Positions 25,016-35,479 are shown, counted from the first letter of the stretch. The stretch is 64,000 nucleotides of DNA from Ancylostoma caninum (GCA_037903475.1 JBAJFG010000079.1:1550001-1614000); one strand, 5' to 3'. The notes: generated from the letters alone by a model not told the origin. A program made the numbers and translations.

Positions 25016-26097
25016 TTGTGGGCGAACTATGTGGTCCTACTTTATGTCTGCGCCTTCACATTCGCCTCAGTTATTATCCGGGAGCTAATCTACGTCGCTT
25101 TTTTCATCGTTATGCTTTTTTGGTATAGTTGCTGCTAAGATCATGCCACTATTCTGTTGCACTTGTTCGGTCCCTGGATTTGCTGTAATAAGTTTGCTAT
25201 TTTGTTGCGTTCTTTTGCCATTGTATGTCCTTTCACTGGTTACTTTAGATTTAACATCATTTTGTATTGTTATATCCTTTCACAGATTATCCACTTCTTT
25301 CATTAGCCAACAAAAGGACAACGTCACGCGTATAAAATATGCATTTTTTTCACTAGTCTACAAGTCCTTTAGAGTTTCTATATTTCCATTGTAACTGATG
25401 TCGATTTGCTCTACAGCATAATTTGTAAATATAAATATTATCACACTTTGAATATTGTTACTATCCATTTACATAATGTGTAAAAACGGGGGCAAATTAG
25501 GGCTAAGTGGATGTGATTCAGAAGTTTTACATGTTGAATGTACGAGTGTTCATGGCAGTAATGAGCAAGTGATTATGATGAGAGCAAACACAAAATTCGT
25601 TAGTTACGATACGAAGCGTGTAGGCCAGCATGAAGGCACTCAAGACACTCAGACATTCCACAGATCGGAGCCAAACCGACTCCGCCCATTCTTATCACTA
25701 GCAGCGCAATAGCAACTGCAGTTGCTGCAGCAACGGTGGGTGCTATTGCGTTGCTGCGAGGAACTAATGGTTGCTGTTGAGTTGCTATTCGGGCCGTATG
25801 GCGGCCAAGTCTCATCAAGTTCGTGTAATCTTCACACATCATCACACGTCACGTCTTCATGGTAGCACACGTCCACGCCTGTCTTAACACGTATATCATC
25901 GTCATATCAGATCGCCACTCTTTCATTTCTACGCTAGCAGCCATCCAGAACTGGCCGTGGAGGAGAACGTAAGTTCTTCTGCATCTGTTCATTTATTTTT
26001 TTTATTCAATACACCACGGTGTGGTAAGGGTGAGCCTGCGCGCAAAATAGGGAAATGCGTCGAGACCAGGGGTGTGCGGAATTTTCCCTTTTCCGTT
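25016..26097. other. Intergenic, downstream of iPLA2
   Basis: Contains the iPLA2 3' UTR and AT-rich sequence. Around 25690-25790 there is a cluster of GTTGCT/AGCAAC near-repeats. No gene recognised. Confidence 0.4.
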
Positions 26098-26100
26098 TTA

Positions 26101-26329
26101 AAAGTTATTCATGCTTGCGGCGCGTCAAAGTTTACGCGCCTAGACAAAACTCCACGAAGTTTTCGCGCCGACCCAAAGCGGCGAAAATGGAAACGTGGTT
26201 CGTTCGCGCGGCAGTCGCAACGGCGAAACTAGGAACATTGCTGATCTGCCAGGATTTGTCTTCTACCTCTCTCCTTTGCACTGTGCATCGGCGCGTAAAC
26301 TTTGACGCGCCGCAAGCATGAATAACTTT
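26101..26329. mobile_element. Harbinger-like MITE, copy B1 (intact)
   Basis: A 229-bp element with about 40-bp TIRs: the left end AAAGTTATTCATGCTTGCGG matches the right end in inverted orientation through GCGCGTCAAAGTTTACGCGCC. It is flanked by TTA on both sides (26098-26100 and 26330-26332). Two further copies in the window (43512-43977, 49443-49673) have the same ends and the same 3-bp TTA duplication. A TTA/TWA target is characteristic of PIF/Harbinger transposases. No coding capacity. Confidence 0.85.
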
Positions 26330-26332
26330 TTA

Positions 26333-27514
26333 CGCTTTCCGTTTTCCACCCATTTTTGTCCTTCCGTTTTACGTTTTACGGGTTTTTGCCCCGGAAAACG
26401 GAAAGTCCCGGAAAATTATGGGAAAAAAGGAGGGATTTTTTTGTTTTCTGCGTAAATGTATCCCCTATCCTGAAGAGGATTCACGTCTTTCGATGCGCAG
26501 TGTACATGAGTTCACAACAATAGCGCCAAAATTGACGTTCAAACGCTATTTATGAAATTCGAACTATTTTGTTTGACTTTTTGGCCTTCATCATTGCTCC
26601 AAATATGTCATACAAGTTCCCTGCTCTCCTCAAAATTTCCAAAAAAAAAACTTCCACAGAAATATGGGGTGAACTCATATAAAATTTCCATGAGACTGTG
26701 ACGTGTCATGGTAAGGTAGCCGCTATGCTCCTCTGAGGAGTATAGCGTTGCCAACGCCAGCGACGGTGGCCGCCACTGTTGGCGACCGCTCACAATAGAT
26801 TTGCACCGAAGCCGCAGTTGCTATTATCGGCGGCCGCCGTCGCTGGCGGCAGCGGCCGCCGATGTTGATGATCGCCAGTCGCCAACTTCGGCGGCCACCA
26901 CGACGTCCCGCCCACAATCGATGCGCGCCGGTGTCACAGTCGCCAGCGACGGCGACGCAGGGTGCTACAGTCCTTGAGGGCTATAGCGGCAGTGCAAGAA
27001 TATCAAACATTTTTGCGAAGCAACGCATGATAGAGGCTTTCTTTCAACCCGACAAAAGCATAAGGGTACTTCGTACTTGTCACTGTTTCAATCAAACGAT
27101 GATGCTCAGCTCCACACTAGCGCAGCTGGCGCCTGATGGTTTGCCCAATGTTGGCCTGCTTGTGTTTCACATTCCCCACATACTGTTCTCCGCCTCCTTC
27201 CTCCATCGCTAACTGGCTCTAGCGGGATCCTTTGGCTGCGTCCAGAGTACGCCAGCGAACTGAGGACGAGACCAGCGGCCGCTGCTCTGTGGGTTGCACC
27301 GGCGGCAACGGCAGCGGCATCCTCATGCAGCCAGGTTAATTGCTGCGCTCTGGGACAATACTGTGCAGCGAAGATGAAAGTTGGAATAAGAGTTTGAGCT
27401 GCTCGAAAAGGAACAAATTTCTCGTAAATGCTAGGTAAATGAGGAGAAGTGTTATTTAAATACAAATACATACAGTAACTTTACAAAGATATTTGAATGT
27501 GAATTGTGTGAAGA
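26333..27514. other. Intergenic with GC-rich repeats
   Basis: Begins with a simple run of CCGTTTT(A/C)CG units (26333-26410), also seen at 37300-37371 and 40803-40820. The remainder contains the GC-rich palindromic element at 26725-26992 and related GC-rich debris at 27190-27345. No gene recognised. Confidence 0.45.
26725..26992. mobile_element. GC-rich palindromic MITE
   Basis: Ends are inverted: left GCCGCTATGCTCC..., right complement GCCGCTATAGCCCTC... The core is built of CGCC/GGCGGC near repeats (GCGGCCGCC occurs several times) and includes a GGGTGCTACAG block like the end of the element at 7593-7751. Probably the same family. The right part of the core has diverged, so borders are approximate. 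Confidence 0.55.
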
Positions 27515-27519
27515 ATAAC
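27515..27519. repeat. Target-site duplication of BEL/Pao element (left)
   Basis: ATAAC, repeated exactly at 36044-36048 immediately after the 3' LTR. Five bases is the usual duplication for BEL/Pao integrases. Confidence 0.9.
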
Positions 27520-27979
27520 TGTGCTGACTTGACCATCAGCACCTTAGGCGCCGCGTGCAGATCAAAAACCATCAATAAAATCAAATTCAAATCAACGCGC
27601 CAAAGAGAGACCCGCGCGCGAATCTAAAGTATTTAAACTGCACAATCGCCGAGGCCACGACACTCGTTTGGACTTCACCTACCTTTTTTGGATCACGCTC
27701 TCTTTCAGATGAAGAAACTATTCACTGCTGTTTTGTGGTCGTACACTAATGTATCTTTGTATTTTCTACTTGTTTGTTTATATTGTTGTCGATTCGTATT
27801 GTTCGTGTTCAAATGTTCTAATAAAGGTTTAATTACCCAAGTTTGAGGTCTTTCTCTGCGGGTTAACATCCCAGTCGTGTCGGTCATTCGTTGCTATCTT
27901 TGTGCTGCTCTGTAGAAAGTCCCGCGTGGCATAAGAAGGTTAGTTTGCTCGTTTTTATAGAAGTGACAGAGACAGCACA
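27520..27979 (+). repeat. 5' LTR of BEL/Pao element
   Basis: Begins TGTGCTGACTTGACC and ends GACAGAGACAGCACA (TG...CA). It pairs base for base with 35584-36043 at a constant offset of 8064. A TATA-like TATTTAAAC and an AATAAA-type signal (CTAATAAAGG near 27819) lie inside. Confidence 0.93.
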
Positions 27980-27982
27980 AAC

Positions 27983-27995
27983 TGGTGCATCGGCC
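27983..27995 (+). promoter_or_regulatory. Primer-binding site, tRNA-Gly
   Basis: TGGTGCATCGGCC starts three bases after the LTR. It is complementary to the CCA-terminated 3' end of nematode-type tRNA-Gly(GCC), which ends GGCCGATGCACCA. Thirteen contiguous matches; recognition is from memory of that tRNA. Confidence 0.7.
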
Positions 27996-28449
27996 AATTT
28001 TTAACTGGGCCGACTTTTGGATACAGACAAAGCTAATCGGTACACTATAGCTATCGACTTTTTTACACAAGGGTACACACTACCTACATCGATCCATTTT
28101 CCTTTTTGAAGGTGTGATCAACATTCATCGTTACTCTACACAAAACAGTCGGTTGTTGGAAGCACAAATTTATCCGCGTGACAAATTTATCACGTCGAAG
28201 CATCTCGTTTGGAGTCGAGTAAAGCACAAAAAGGTACAAGTTGTTGTTAACTTCAACAAAAAATCAACACAACAACACATCACCCACGCCAACACAATAA
28301 GTCCCACACCCGGCTGAACCCAAGTCAAGTACGCGCGCATTGATTGCACAGCAAAGGGATCAACGTAGGTAATTGTGTGTTTGAATCCAGTAAGCCTCTA
28401 ACCCTAGTAGACCTCAAACCATGTAGAACTCACACTTGTTGTCATCAAA

Positions 28450-29268
28450 ATGGCCCCTACACCAAAAGCACTAAAAGGAAGACTCACTAAAATGGGGAAG
28501 GTGTTAGAAGAACGGGTCAGAGACACAGAGCCACTCCTAGCTTGGGAGATACCCACACTCCAAAATGGAAACGAAACAATTGACCACCTAAAACTAAAAA
28601 GGGTACTCTTCACCGAGCGCCTAAACACCCTCACTGAAGAACTCGCCACTCTGCACTCACTAGCTGAAGCGTTCGACCAAACGTTCGAAGCGCTTACAAC
28701 GGAACAGCAGCAAAGCGAGCAAGCTTCGCATGATGAGTACCTAGAAGCAGCATGGGATCTAGAGACAAAAGCAAAAACAGTCCAGGAAAGGCTGCGAGAA
28801 AAGGTAGCAGAGATCAACATGCGAATTGAATGCCTCGTATCAATCCAGCAGCAGAGAGAAAAAGAACGAGAGGATGAACGGCACATGCGTGATCGTCCAT
28901 CAGGAGAAGCAACCCCTGTGTCCACATCTTCCAATTTCATGCAGACTGTCCTACCCCGCCTAACTCTGCCCAAGTTCTCTGGAAAGCGCCAAGAATGGGA
29001 CATGTTCTGGGCACTTTTCAAGACGAATATCGATGAGCAGCCCATCTCCTCAATGATGAAGTACAACTACTTACTGCAGGCATTGACTGGCGAAGCCAGG
29101 CAAGTAGCAGGGAGATACCAAATCATTGAGGAGAACTACAACATTGTAGTAAATGCACTCAAACAAAAGTACGGTCGCGACAGCTCGATAGTAGAAGGGC
29201 AGAGTTTGAAAGGTGCAAAGCCAGCGGGCCCTCAACGAGACAACAAATTGCCTTGTTGGACCACATAG
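28450..29268 (+). CDS. BEL/Pao Gag, N-terminal part
   Basis: 272 codons starting MAPTPKALKG. The first 150 residues are charged and heptad-like (coiled coil), followed from about residue 165 by the DUF1759-type Gag block (LPKFSGKRQEWDMFW, then YNYLLQALTGEARQ, LKQKYG). The conserved block is cut: its continuation is found in the neighbouring -1 frame overlapping from about 29190, so the Gag reading frame is broken inside a conserved domain rather than between domains. This favours a damaging single-base indel over programmed frameshifting. Confidence 0.85.
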   Translation: MAPTPKALKGRLTKMGKVLEERVRDTEPLLAWEIPTLQNGNETIDHLKLKRVLFTERLNTLTEELATLHSLAEAFDQTFEALTTEQQQSEQASHDEYLEAAWDLETKAKTVQERLREKVAEINMRIECLVSIQQQREKEREDERHMRDRPSGEATPVSTSSNFMQTVLPRLTLPKFSGKRQEWDMFWALFKTNIDEQPISSMMKYNYLLQALTGEARQVAGRYQIIEENYNIVVNALKQKYGRDSSIVEGQSLKGAKPAGPQRDNKLPCWTT

Positions 29269-31790
29269 CTGCGATAGTGCAGCAGTTATCCAGCAAAGGT
29301 GAGAACACAAACAGAAAGCTATTTCTCAACTCAGTGTTGCGAAAATTCGACTCCCATACTCAAACAAAAGCGCTGGAAAGGCGCGAGTCTCTCACTGACA
29401 TGTCCGAATGGACGTGGTCAAAGCTCTACACTCACTTGTCCGAGATACTGGAAGTCAGGAACAAAGTGGAACGAGCCCAAGAAGCACTAAACCAGAAGCC
29501 ACAAATACCACCACCACCACCATCACAATCAAAGATGAGTACAGGGCGTCCGACATCCCAATGCATCTACTGCAAAGGGACGTCACATCGCTCAGCAGAA
29601 TGCAGGAAAGTACCAGAGTCTGAGAGGAAAGCATTCCTCGCTAGGAATCAGTTGTGTATCAACTGTGGCAGAGCCAACCACAGAGTGACCGACTGTAGGA
29701 GCGAGGGATGCCGCAGATGTAATCAAAAACACCATTCCTCTTACCCATGTCGAAGCAGCCAAGCAGGCACGATCCCATCCACTCAGCAAACCCAGTCCAG
29801 AGCCTTTTTTCCGCGGGAACAGTCAAGGCCGCAACAAACACATACCCAACCGCAACCCAGACTTCAACCAACCACGGGACAAGCCAGGTTCAGAGGCAAG
29901 TGGCAAAACACACCTCGACAGGCATCCCAAAACATCGTAACCTCGGAGGAGGAGCAACAACCAGAGACCCTGGAGAGTATTGTTAACCATATAGCAAATA
30001 CAAATCACTCACCAAAAACATTACTACTCACGGGTACAGCAACTATTCAAAGTCCAGGAGGTCCAAAGCAGGTGAAAGTTCTGATGGATACTGGATCAGA
30101 GTTGTCGTTCATTGACGAAAAATTGGTCAATGATCTGAACCTACCAATCAAGGGAACAGCAAAGCTTCGACTAAAAACGTTTGGCTCAAACACTCCTCTG
30201 GACAAAGAACACAGGATAGTGAAGGTGACTCTCCTCGACAAAGAAGGAGGAGCTCACAACTACGAAGTGTTCGATCACAAGCACAACTTCAAAAACACAT
30301 CTCACCAAAGAAGACTGGGACTATGTGAGTCAAAATCACCTAGTCTTGCAAACGGTGCAGATAATGGATCCCCACAACTACTGATTGGTTGTGATCACCT
30401 TTGGGAGCTAGTAGAGGGAAAGAATTGCAAGCTTCCATCCAGACTACACCTCATCACTACCAAATTTGGTTGTATGGTGTCTGGACGAATATCAAATGTA
30501 GAAGCCCAAACTCCAGCACCACAACAGACGATGCTCACTCAAAACGATACCGACATATGGGACCGGTACTGGTCTATCGAATCCTCGGGGACGAACGAAT
30601 ACAGAGGACCCGAGAAGGATGAGAAGAGAATGCTCGACGAAAAAGTTCTCAGACACTTCAAGGAAACCGTTGTCAAGAAACCCGATGGTTACTACGTAAG
30701 GTTGCCTTGGAAAGAGAACTTCAACACACTCCCAGAAAATAAAGAAATGGCGATAGCACGTCTCCGCAGTTTGTTGAAGCAATATCCACCTGAGCAATTG
30801 GCAGAAATAGGAAACACGTTCCGCGAGCAACTTCAGCAAGGTATTATCGAGGAGATACCACGAACCGACAGACTCTCCACCAGGGGGAAAACGATCCACT
30901 ATCTCTCCTACCACGTAGTATACACTCCGGAGAAGAAAACCACTCCGAAACGCATTGTTTTCGATGCATCGGCGCACCAGAAGGGTCGACCAGCTCTCAA
31001 TGATGTCCTTCGTCAAGGACCTCTCATGCTACCGAACATTTGCGGAGTACTGATGAGATTCCGCATCGGTACTATAGCGACTATTGCCGACATCGAAAAG
31101 GCCTTCCTTCAAGTCCGCTTACACGAGGACGATAGAGACGCCACAAGATTCCTGTGGGTCCGTGACTTAACTCAACCTCCAAATGAAAACAACCTAGATT
31201 TATACCGCTTCACAAGAGTCACTTTCGGGTTGAATTCGTCACCATTCCTGCTCGCAGCTACAATACACTTCCACCTTGAGTCACCGCCATTCAACAGCAT
31301 AATTGCAGAGCAACTCAAGGATAATCTCTATGTTGATAATCTTGTGATGACGGCTGAATCAAGAGAAGAAGCGATGAAGCAGTACAAAGAAATGAAGGAG
31401 ATATTCAATTCATTGAAGATGAACATGCGGGAATTTACATCCAGTGATGAGACCGTCAGGAACCATTTTGACGAAAAGGACCGCTCAAGCTCTCTCCAAG
31501 TCAAGGTTCTAGGTATTGGATGGAAGGCAAATACAGATACACTCAGTATCAAGTGCACAATACGTTCAGTAAATAAGATTACCAAACGGAACGTTCTACA
31601 CATAAATGCATCAATCTTCGATCCACTGGGCTGGCTGACACCGCTCACCATCAGGAGTAAAGTGTTCTTCCAAAGCCTATGGAAGAAAGGCTACAACTGG
31701 GACCAGCCGCTACGTGAAGAAGACGCCGAACAGTGGAAAAACTCCGTGACTCAATCGCAGGCTTTCAGAAAGAGTTACCAAGGAAGTTAG
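29253..31790 (+). CDS. BEL/Pao Gag zinc knuckles, protease and reverse transcriptase
   Basis: Open for 845 codons; the frame is already open upstream of the listed start, so the start is nominal. It carries three CCHC zinc knuckles (CIYCKGTSHRSAEC, CINCGRANHRVTDC, CRRCNQKHHSSYPC) near residues 100-165, an aspartic protease with DTGS near residue 278, and a reverse transcriptase with IADIEKAFLQV and the catalytic YVDN box near residue 692 (BEL/Pao elements often have YVDD or variants). The frame ends shortly after the RT thumb, where coding passes into the -1 frame at an A-run near 31735-31740. Confidence 0.88.
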   Translation: MLDHIAAIVQQLSSKGENTNRKLFLNSVLRKFDSHTQTKALERRESLTDMSEWTWSKLYTHLSEILEVRNKVERAQEALNQKPQIPPPPPSQSKMSTGRPTSQCIYCKGTSHRSAECRKVPESERKAFLARNQLCINCGRANHRVTDCRSEGCRRCNQKHHSSYPCRSSQAGTIPSTQQTQSRAFFPREQSRPQQTHTQPQPRLQPTTGQARFRGKWQNTPRQASQNIVTSEEEQQPETLESIVNHIANTNHSPKTLLLTGTATIQSPGGPKQVKVLMDTGSELSFIDEKLVNDLNLPIKGTAKLRLKTFGSNTPLDKEHRIVKVTLLDKEGGAHNYEVFDHKHNFKNTSHQRRLGLCESKSPSLANGADNGSPQLLIGCDHLWELVEGKNCKLPSRLHLITTKFGCMVSGRISNVEAQTPAPQQTMLTQNDTDIWDRYWSIESSGTNEYRGPEKDEKRMLDEKVLRHFKETVVKKPDGYYVRLPWKENFNTLPENKEMAIARLRSLLKQYPPEQLAEIGNTFREQLQQGIIEEIPRTDRLSTRGKTIHYLSYHVVYTPEKKTTPKRIVFDASAHQKGRPALNDVLRQGPLMLPNICGVLMRFRIGTIATIADIEKAFLQVRLHEDDRDATRFLWVRDLTQPPNENNLDLYRFTRVTFGLNSSPFLLAATIHFHLESPPFNSIIAEQLKDNLYVDNLVMTAESREEAMKQYKEMKEIFNSLKMNMREFTSSDETVRNHFDEKDRSSSLQVKVLGIGWKANTDTLSIKCTIRSVNKITKRNVLHINASIFDPLGWLTPLTIRSKVFFQSLWKKGYNWDQPLREEDAEQWKNSVTQSQAFRKSYQGS

Positions 31791-34700
31791 TAAAGAAATA
31801 CTCGGAACAAAACAAACAGAACAAATTGGATGCAAGCACAATGGCCACAGCTGCTTGCGTATTCATTGGAAACAACGGAGTCCAACAGTTGCTGATTGCG
31901 AAAACAAAACTACCCTCAATCAAAGGAGCGCACACCATCCCAAAATTGGAGATGAACGCGTTGACGATCGGGGCAAGACTTGCCCGAACAACGTATACGG
32001 AGCTCAAAAAGATCGTCACAATCAGCAACATCTACCTATTCACAGATTCAGAAATCACTCTGAACTGGGTGAAAAATAAAGAAACAGCGAAAGAAAAAGG
32101 CGTGCTTGTTTCGAATCGAGTAAAAGAAGTCTACAACATCGCAAAAGAATTGAGTAATCATGGTCTCAAAGTCAAACTTGGTTACGTCAATACAAGGGAA
32201 AACCCAGCAGATTGCGCCACCAGAGGTCTCTCTTCAGAAGAATTCAAGAACCACTTTTGGTGGGAAGACCCTGAATTCATTCAACGTGAGGAAAACAAGT
32301 GGCCATTAGAAACAAAAATCTTTCCTCTGAGTAACGAAACCGCGGAATCACTTCAGGTAGCCCTCGTGAGCACGACCACACCTCCGCTAGAAAAATGTGG
32401 CTCACTAACGTCCGCAAAGCGAAGAATGGCCTGGGCACTGAAGTTCATACACAAAACTTCACGGAATTTGCCTCCGGAAACGAAGCAGAAAATCTCGAAG
32501 AAAGTAGCAAAATTCGGAGAACCCACAGAGGGAGCGATCACAGCGACGGATATGCGAAACGCTCAGCATGCTATCACGCTACTACACCAATCTCAGCATA
32601 AAGAAACCATCGCATCAGCCACATACAGGAAATTGAATCTGAAACAGGACGAGCATGGCATATGGAGATGTTGGGGAAGACTCGGGAAAAGCTTCTTGCC
32701 ATTTGGTGCAAAAAACCCAATCTTCATAGCTCCCAATTCCCACCTCGCACAGCTGATCATTTTACAAGCACATGGGCAACTTTACAGGTCAACGTCCCAC
32801 ACAATGGCTGAGGTGCGCAGAAAATTCTGGATACCAAAATTGAGGCAACAAGTGAAGACGATGCTCAGAAAATGTGTGCCATGCCAACGCTTCAACAATC
32901 TACCGTTTCGATATCCACCCATGGCAGATCTACCCCATACTCGAGTCGTTCAAGCTAGGCCGTTTTGTCGCATCGGTCTTGACTTGTTCGGACCGCTGAA
33001 AACAAAATGCGCAGGGGAACCCCGAAGAAAAACCTACGGATGCATATTCACATGTATGACGACAAGAATGATACACCTCGAGCTGATGAAAGACGCGTCA
33101 GTAGGCTCATTTCTGAATGCCATACGCAGATTCATTGCTCGAAGAGGCGTTCCAAAGTCAATAACAAGCGATAACGCCCCCATATTCATTCTGGCAGGAC
33201 ACATAATCAATGAAACCCCAACTGAGCTAGATGAAGAAATAGAACCGTTCATGGCGAAGACGCACATACACTGGCACACGATCACCCCTTACGCCCCATG
33301 GCAAGGGGGATTTTACGAAAGACTGATAAAAGATATCAAGCGTTCGATGCAAAAAGCCTTAGGGAAAAAATCTGTCGACGATGATACTCTTTCAACGATT
33401 CTGACCGAAGTCGAGGGTTGTTTGAATTCCAGGCCCCTAACATATCAAGAAGATGACCTTCGCGACATCGTTCCGCTGAGACCAATAGATTTTCTGCAAA
33501 ACCACCTCACGCTAACTCACGAAATCGCTACCGAAAGAGTCGATACTCAAGATCCAGACCATAGCACTCCCGCAGAAACGGCGCAAATAAAGACGCGTTC
33601 TGAAGCGGTATCAGCACTGAAAAAATCATATGAAATCGTCAATAAGTTCTGGAAAGCATGGAACGATAGTTACCTCACTTCCCTGCGCGAACAGCACCAA
33701 AAATACCTGAATCAAGGTCGTAGTACTCCTCTTATTCTCAAACTGGGACAGATAATTCTACTACAAGAACCCCTCCAACCTAGAAATAAGTGGAAACTAG
33801 GACGTATCACGGCAATCCCACAGGCGCAAGAGGGTGCAATACGACAGGTAGAAGTCACGCTAGCGAACAAAACTGTTCTGAAAAGGCCAGTTAACATACT
33901 TGTTCCTCTTGAAATATCTGATGGGAGCCAAGACATAGCTCTTCCAAATCCAGCGAATCCAGGGCCACCAAACCACTCTCCACAGAGTGGTTCGGAAGTA
34001 CAACCCCTCGCTAGGAAAGGTGACAGCGAAGCGTCTAGGGGAGATGAGCTAAACACACCTGATTACCCCCCAGTAGTAGAAAATACGCTCGAAAGCTCAC
34101 CAATCAGATCTCGTACTAAGTCAAGGGCACCTGAAAATTTACGGTATAACTTTCGCAGAAGACCTAGCCAAGGTTATTGTCCCTATGACGACAACGAGTA
34201 TGAGATTTACACAGTTATTTGTTCTCAAATACAAGAAAAACAAGTTCGTCATTCTAGGATGCACACATCCGAGGCCGCAACGCACTTTCTTCAGTCGCTA
34301 AACGGCGCCGTAAAGGCATTGTTTGAAGAACGCGAACTTCAACGTCGTCTAGAGCGCATCTACGATGATATCACAGAGAACATTGCCCACGTGCAGTCAG
34401 CGGAAGACAATTACAACAGCGTGCGACAGTGGCTAGCTAACAATCCCCACGACTCTCACCTCAAGCACATTCACGAAACCATCACGGAAACGGTCGTCTC
34501 GTTGAACGTCACCAAGCAGAGGATGCTCGCAGATCTTCATTTTGGCCATATACTGTGGGAGATTTACCGTCTTTTGATCGAAGCCGGCGCAGCAAAGCAG
34601 TCTCGCAGAACCAAGTTCGAGGAAAAGGAGAGGTCGGCACAGAGACCGAATAGTCATGCTGTGAACACAGACATCCTCCAACGCGAGATCGAACACATCG

Positions 34701-35479
34701 ATCAACTTCTTGCCGAGACTCAGAAGCTGAAGGTCGACTACTACGTGGACATCGGACCAGACAGCGCGCTTCTGGATAAACTTACACATATGGAGCATCT
34801 CTTGGAGGCACGCCAATCCAGTTGCGATTACACGACCGTGAACAGCAGGCTCGACCAAGTCCAAGAGCAGCTGAATGCTTTCATGAACTCCACACAAGCC
34901 ACACTTGCCCGCATAGCCCGACAGCAACAGGAGGACGCAGAAAAGCTCTTTCAAGCACAGCTGAGGACGTTAGTCCAGATTAAGGACATAGCCACGCAAC
35001 CGCAGCAAGATGGCATCACGGAGTGGATATACCACGAGCAGACACCAACCACATCGGAAACAGTTGGATCTGAGCCTTTTCACGTTGCGAATGCAAGGCG
35101 CAGGCTAAAGGAGTTGGAAGCGATTAATGATCGGATATTCACTCGAAGGAAAACGCTGTTGTTTAGGCGTGAAGACGCAAACTTAGGGTGTTCATTTTGC
35201 TGTTCTGTAGGTGAGCACACATCAGATTCGTGTTTCAGAGTTTTGAAGGTAGAAGACCGCATTCAGATTGTAGAGAACGCGGCTTTATGTAAGAAATGTC
35301 TTAAGCTATGTCCTTCACCGTGTCCGCAACAAACGCATTGCAAGTACTGTAACAGTGAAGACCACCACACAGCACTCTGCCTTCTGCCGGAGGAGAAGGG
35401 CCGTTGCCGAGAAGTAATCGCAAGTTGGGAATACTTCTCAGCAACTCCACGTGTTAGGTTTCTATACCTTTCGCTATAA
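31733..35479 (+). CDS. BEL/Pao RNase H, integrase and C-terminal Gag-like extension
   Basis: 1248 codons. In order: RNase H (LFTDSEITLNWV; RENPADCATRG), an integrase zinc finger and DDE core (GLDLFGP near 416, SDNAPIF near 477, GGFYERLIKD near 528), then a DUF5641-type tail (WKLGRITAI...VNILVPLE) ending near residue 730. About 500 further residues follow without a stop. They include a long charged, heptad-like region (roughly 830-1120) and a Cys-rich end with CSFCCSVGEHTSDSC, LCKKCLKLC and a perfect C-X2-C-X4-H-X4-C knuckle CKYCNSEDHHTALC near residue 1202. That order and spacing mirror the Gag knuckles of the upstream frame. No signal peptide or membrane segment suggests an envelope protein here. 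Confidence 0.88.
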   Translation: MEKLRDSIAGFQKELPRKLVKKYSEQNKQNKLDASTMATAACVFIGNNGVQQLLIAKTKLPSIKGAHTIPKLEMNALTIGARLARTTYTELKKIVTISNIYLFTDSEITLNWVKNKETAKEKGVLVSNRVKEVYNIAKELSNHGLKVKLGYVNTRENPADCATRGLSSEEFKNHFWWEDPEFIQREENKWPLETKIFPLSNETAESLQVALVSTTTPPLEKCGSLTSAKRRMAWALKFIHKTSRNLPPETKQKISKKVAKFGEPTEGAITATDMRNAQHAITLLHQSQHKETIASATYRKLNLKQDEHGIWRCWGRLGKSFLPFGAKNPIFIAPNSHLAQLIILQAHGQLYRSTSHTMAEVRRKFWIPKLRQQVKTMLRKCVPCQRFNNLPFRYPPMADLPHTRVVQARPFCRIGLDLFGPLKTKCAGEPRRKTYGCIFTCMTTRMIHLELMKDASVGSFLNAIRRFIARRGVPKSITSDNAPIFILAGHIINETPTELDEEIEPFMAKTHIHWHTITPYAPWQGGFYERLIKDIKRSMQKALGKKSVDDDTLSTILTEVEGCLNSRPLTYQEDDLRDIVPLRPIDFLQNHLTLTHEIATERVDTQDPDHSTPAETAQIKTRSEAVSALKKSYEIVNKFWKAWNDSYLTSLREQHQKYLNQGRSTPLILKLGQIILLQEPLQPRNKWKLGRITAIPQAQEGAIRQVEVTLANKTVLKRPVNILVPLEISDGSQDIALPNPANPGPPNHSPQSGSEVQPLARKGDSEASRGDELNTPDYPPVVENTLESSPIRSRTKSRAPENLRYNFRRRPSQGYCPYDDNEYEIYTVICSQIQEKQVRHSRMHTSEAATHFLQSLNGAVKALFEERELQRRLERIYDDITENIAHVQSAEDNYNSVRQWLANNPHDSHLKHIHETITETVVSLNVTKQRMLADLHFGHILWEIYRLLIEAGAAKQSRRTKFEEKERSAQRPNSHAVNTDILQREIEHIDQLLAETQKLKVDYYVDIGPDSALLDKLTHMEHLLEARQSSCDYTTVNSRLDQVQEQLNAFMNSTQATLARIARQQQEDAEKLFQAQLRTLVQIKDIATQPQQDGITEWIYHEQTPTTSETVGSEPFHVANARRRLKELEAINDRIFTRRKTLLFRREDANLGCSFCCSVGEHTSDSCFRVLKVEDRIQIVENAALCKKCLKLCPSPCPQQTHCKYCNSEDHHTALCLLPEEKGRCREVIASWEYFSATPRVRFLYLSL

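Noticed and set aside
28404..29066. 220-codon minus-strand ORF opposite BEL Gag
   Set aside because: Ser/Arg-rich shadow of the Gag reading frame with no independent signals.
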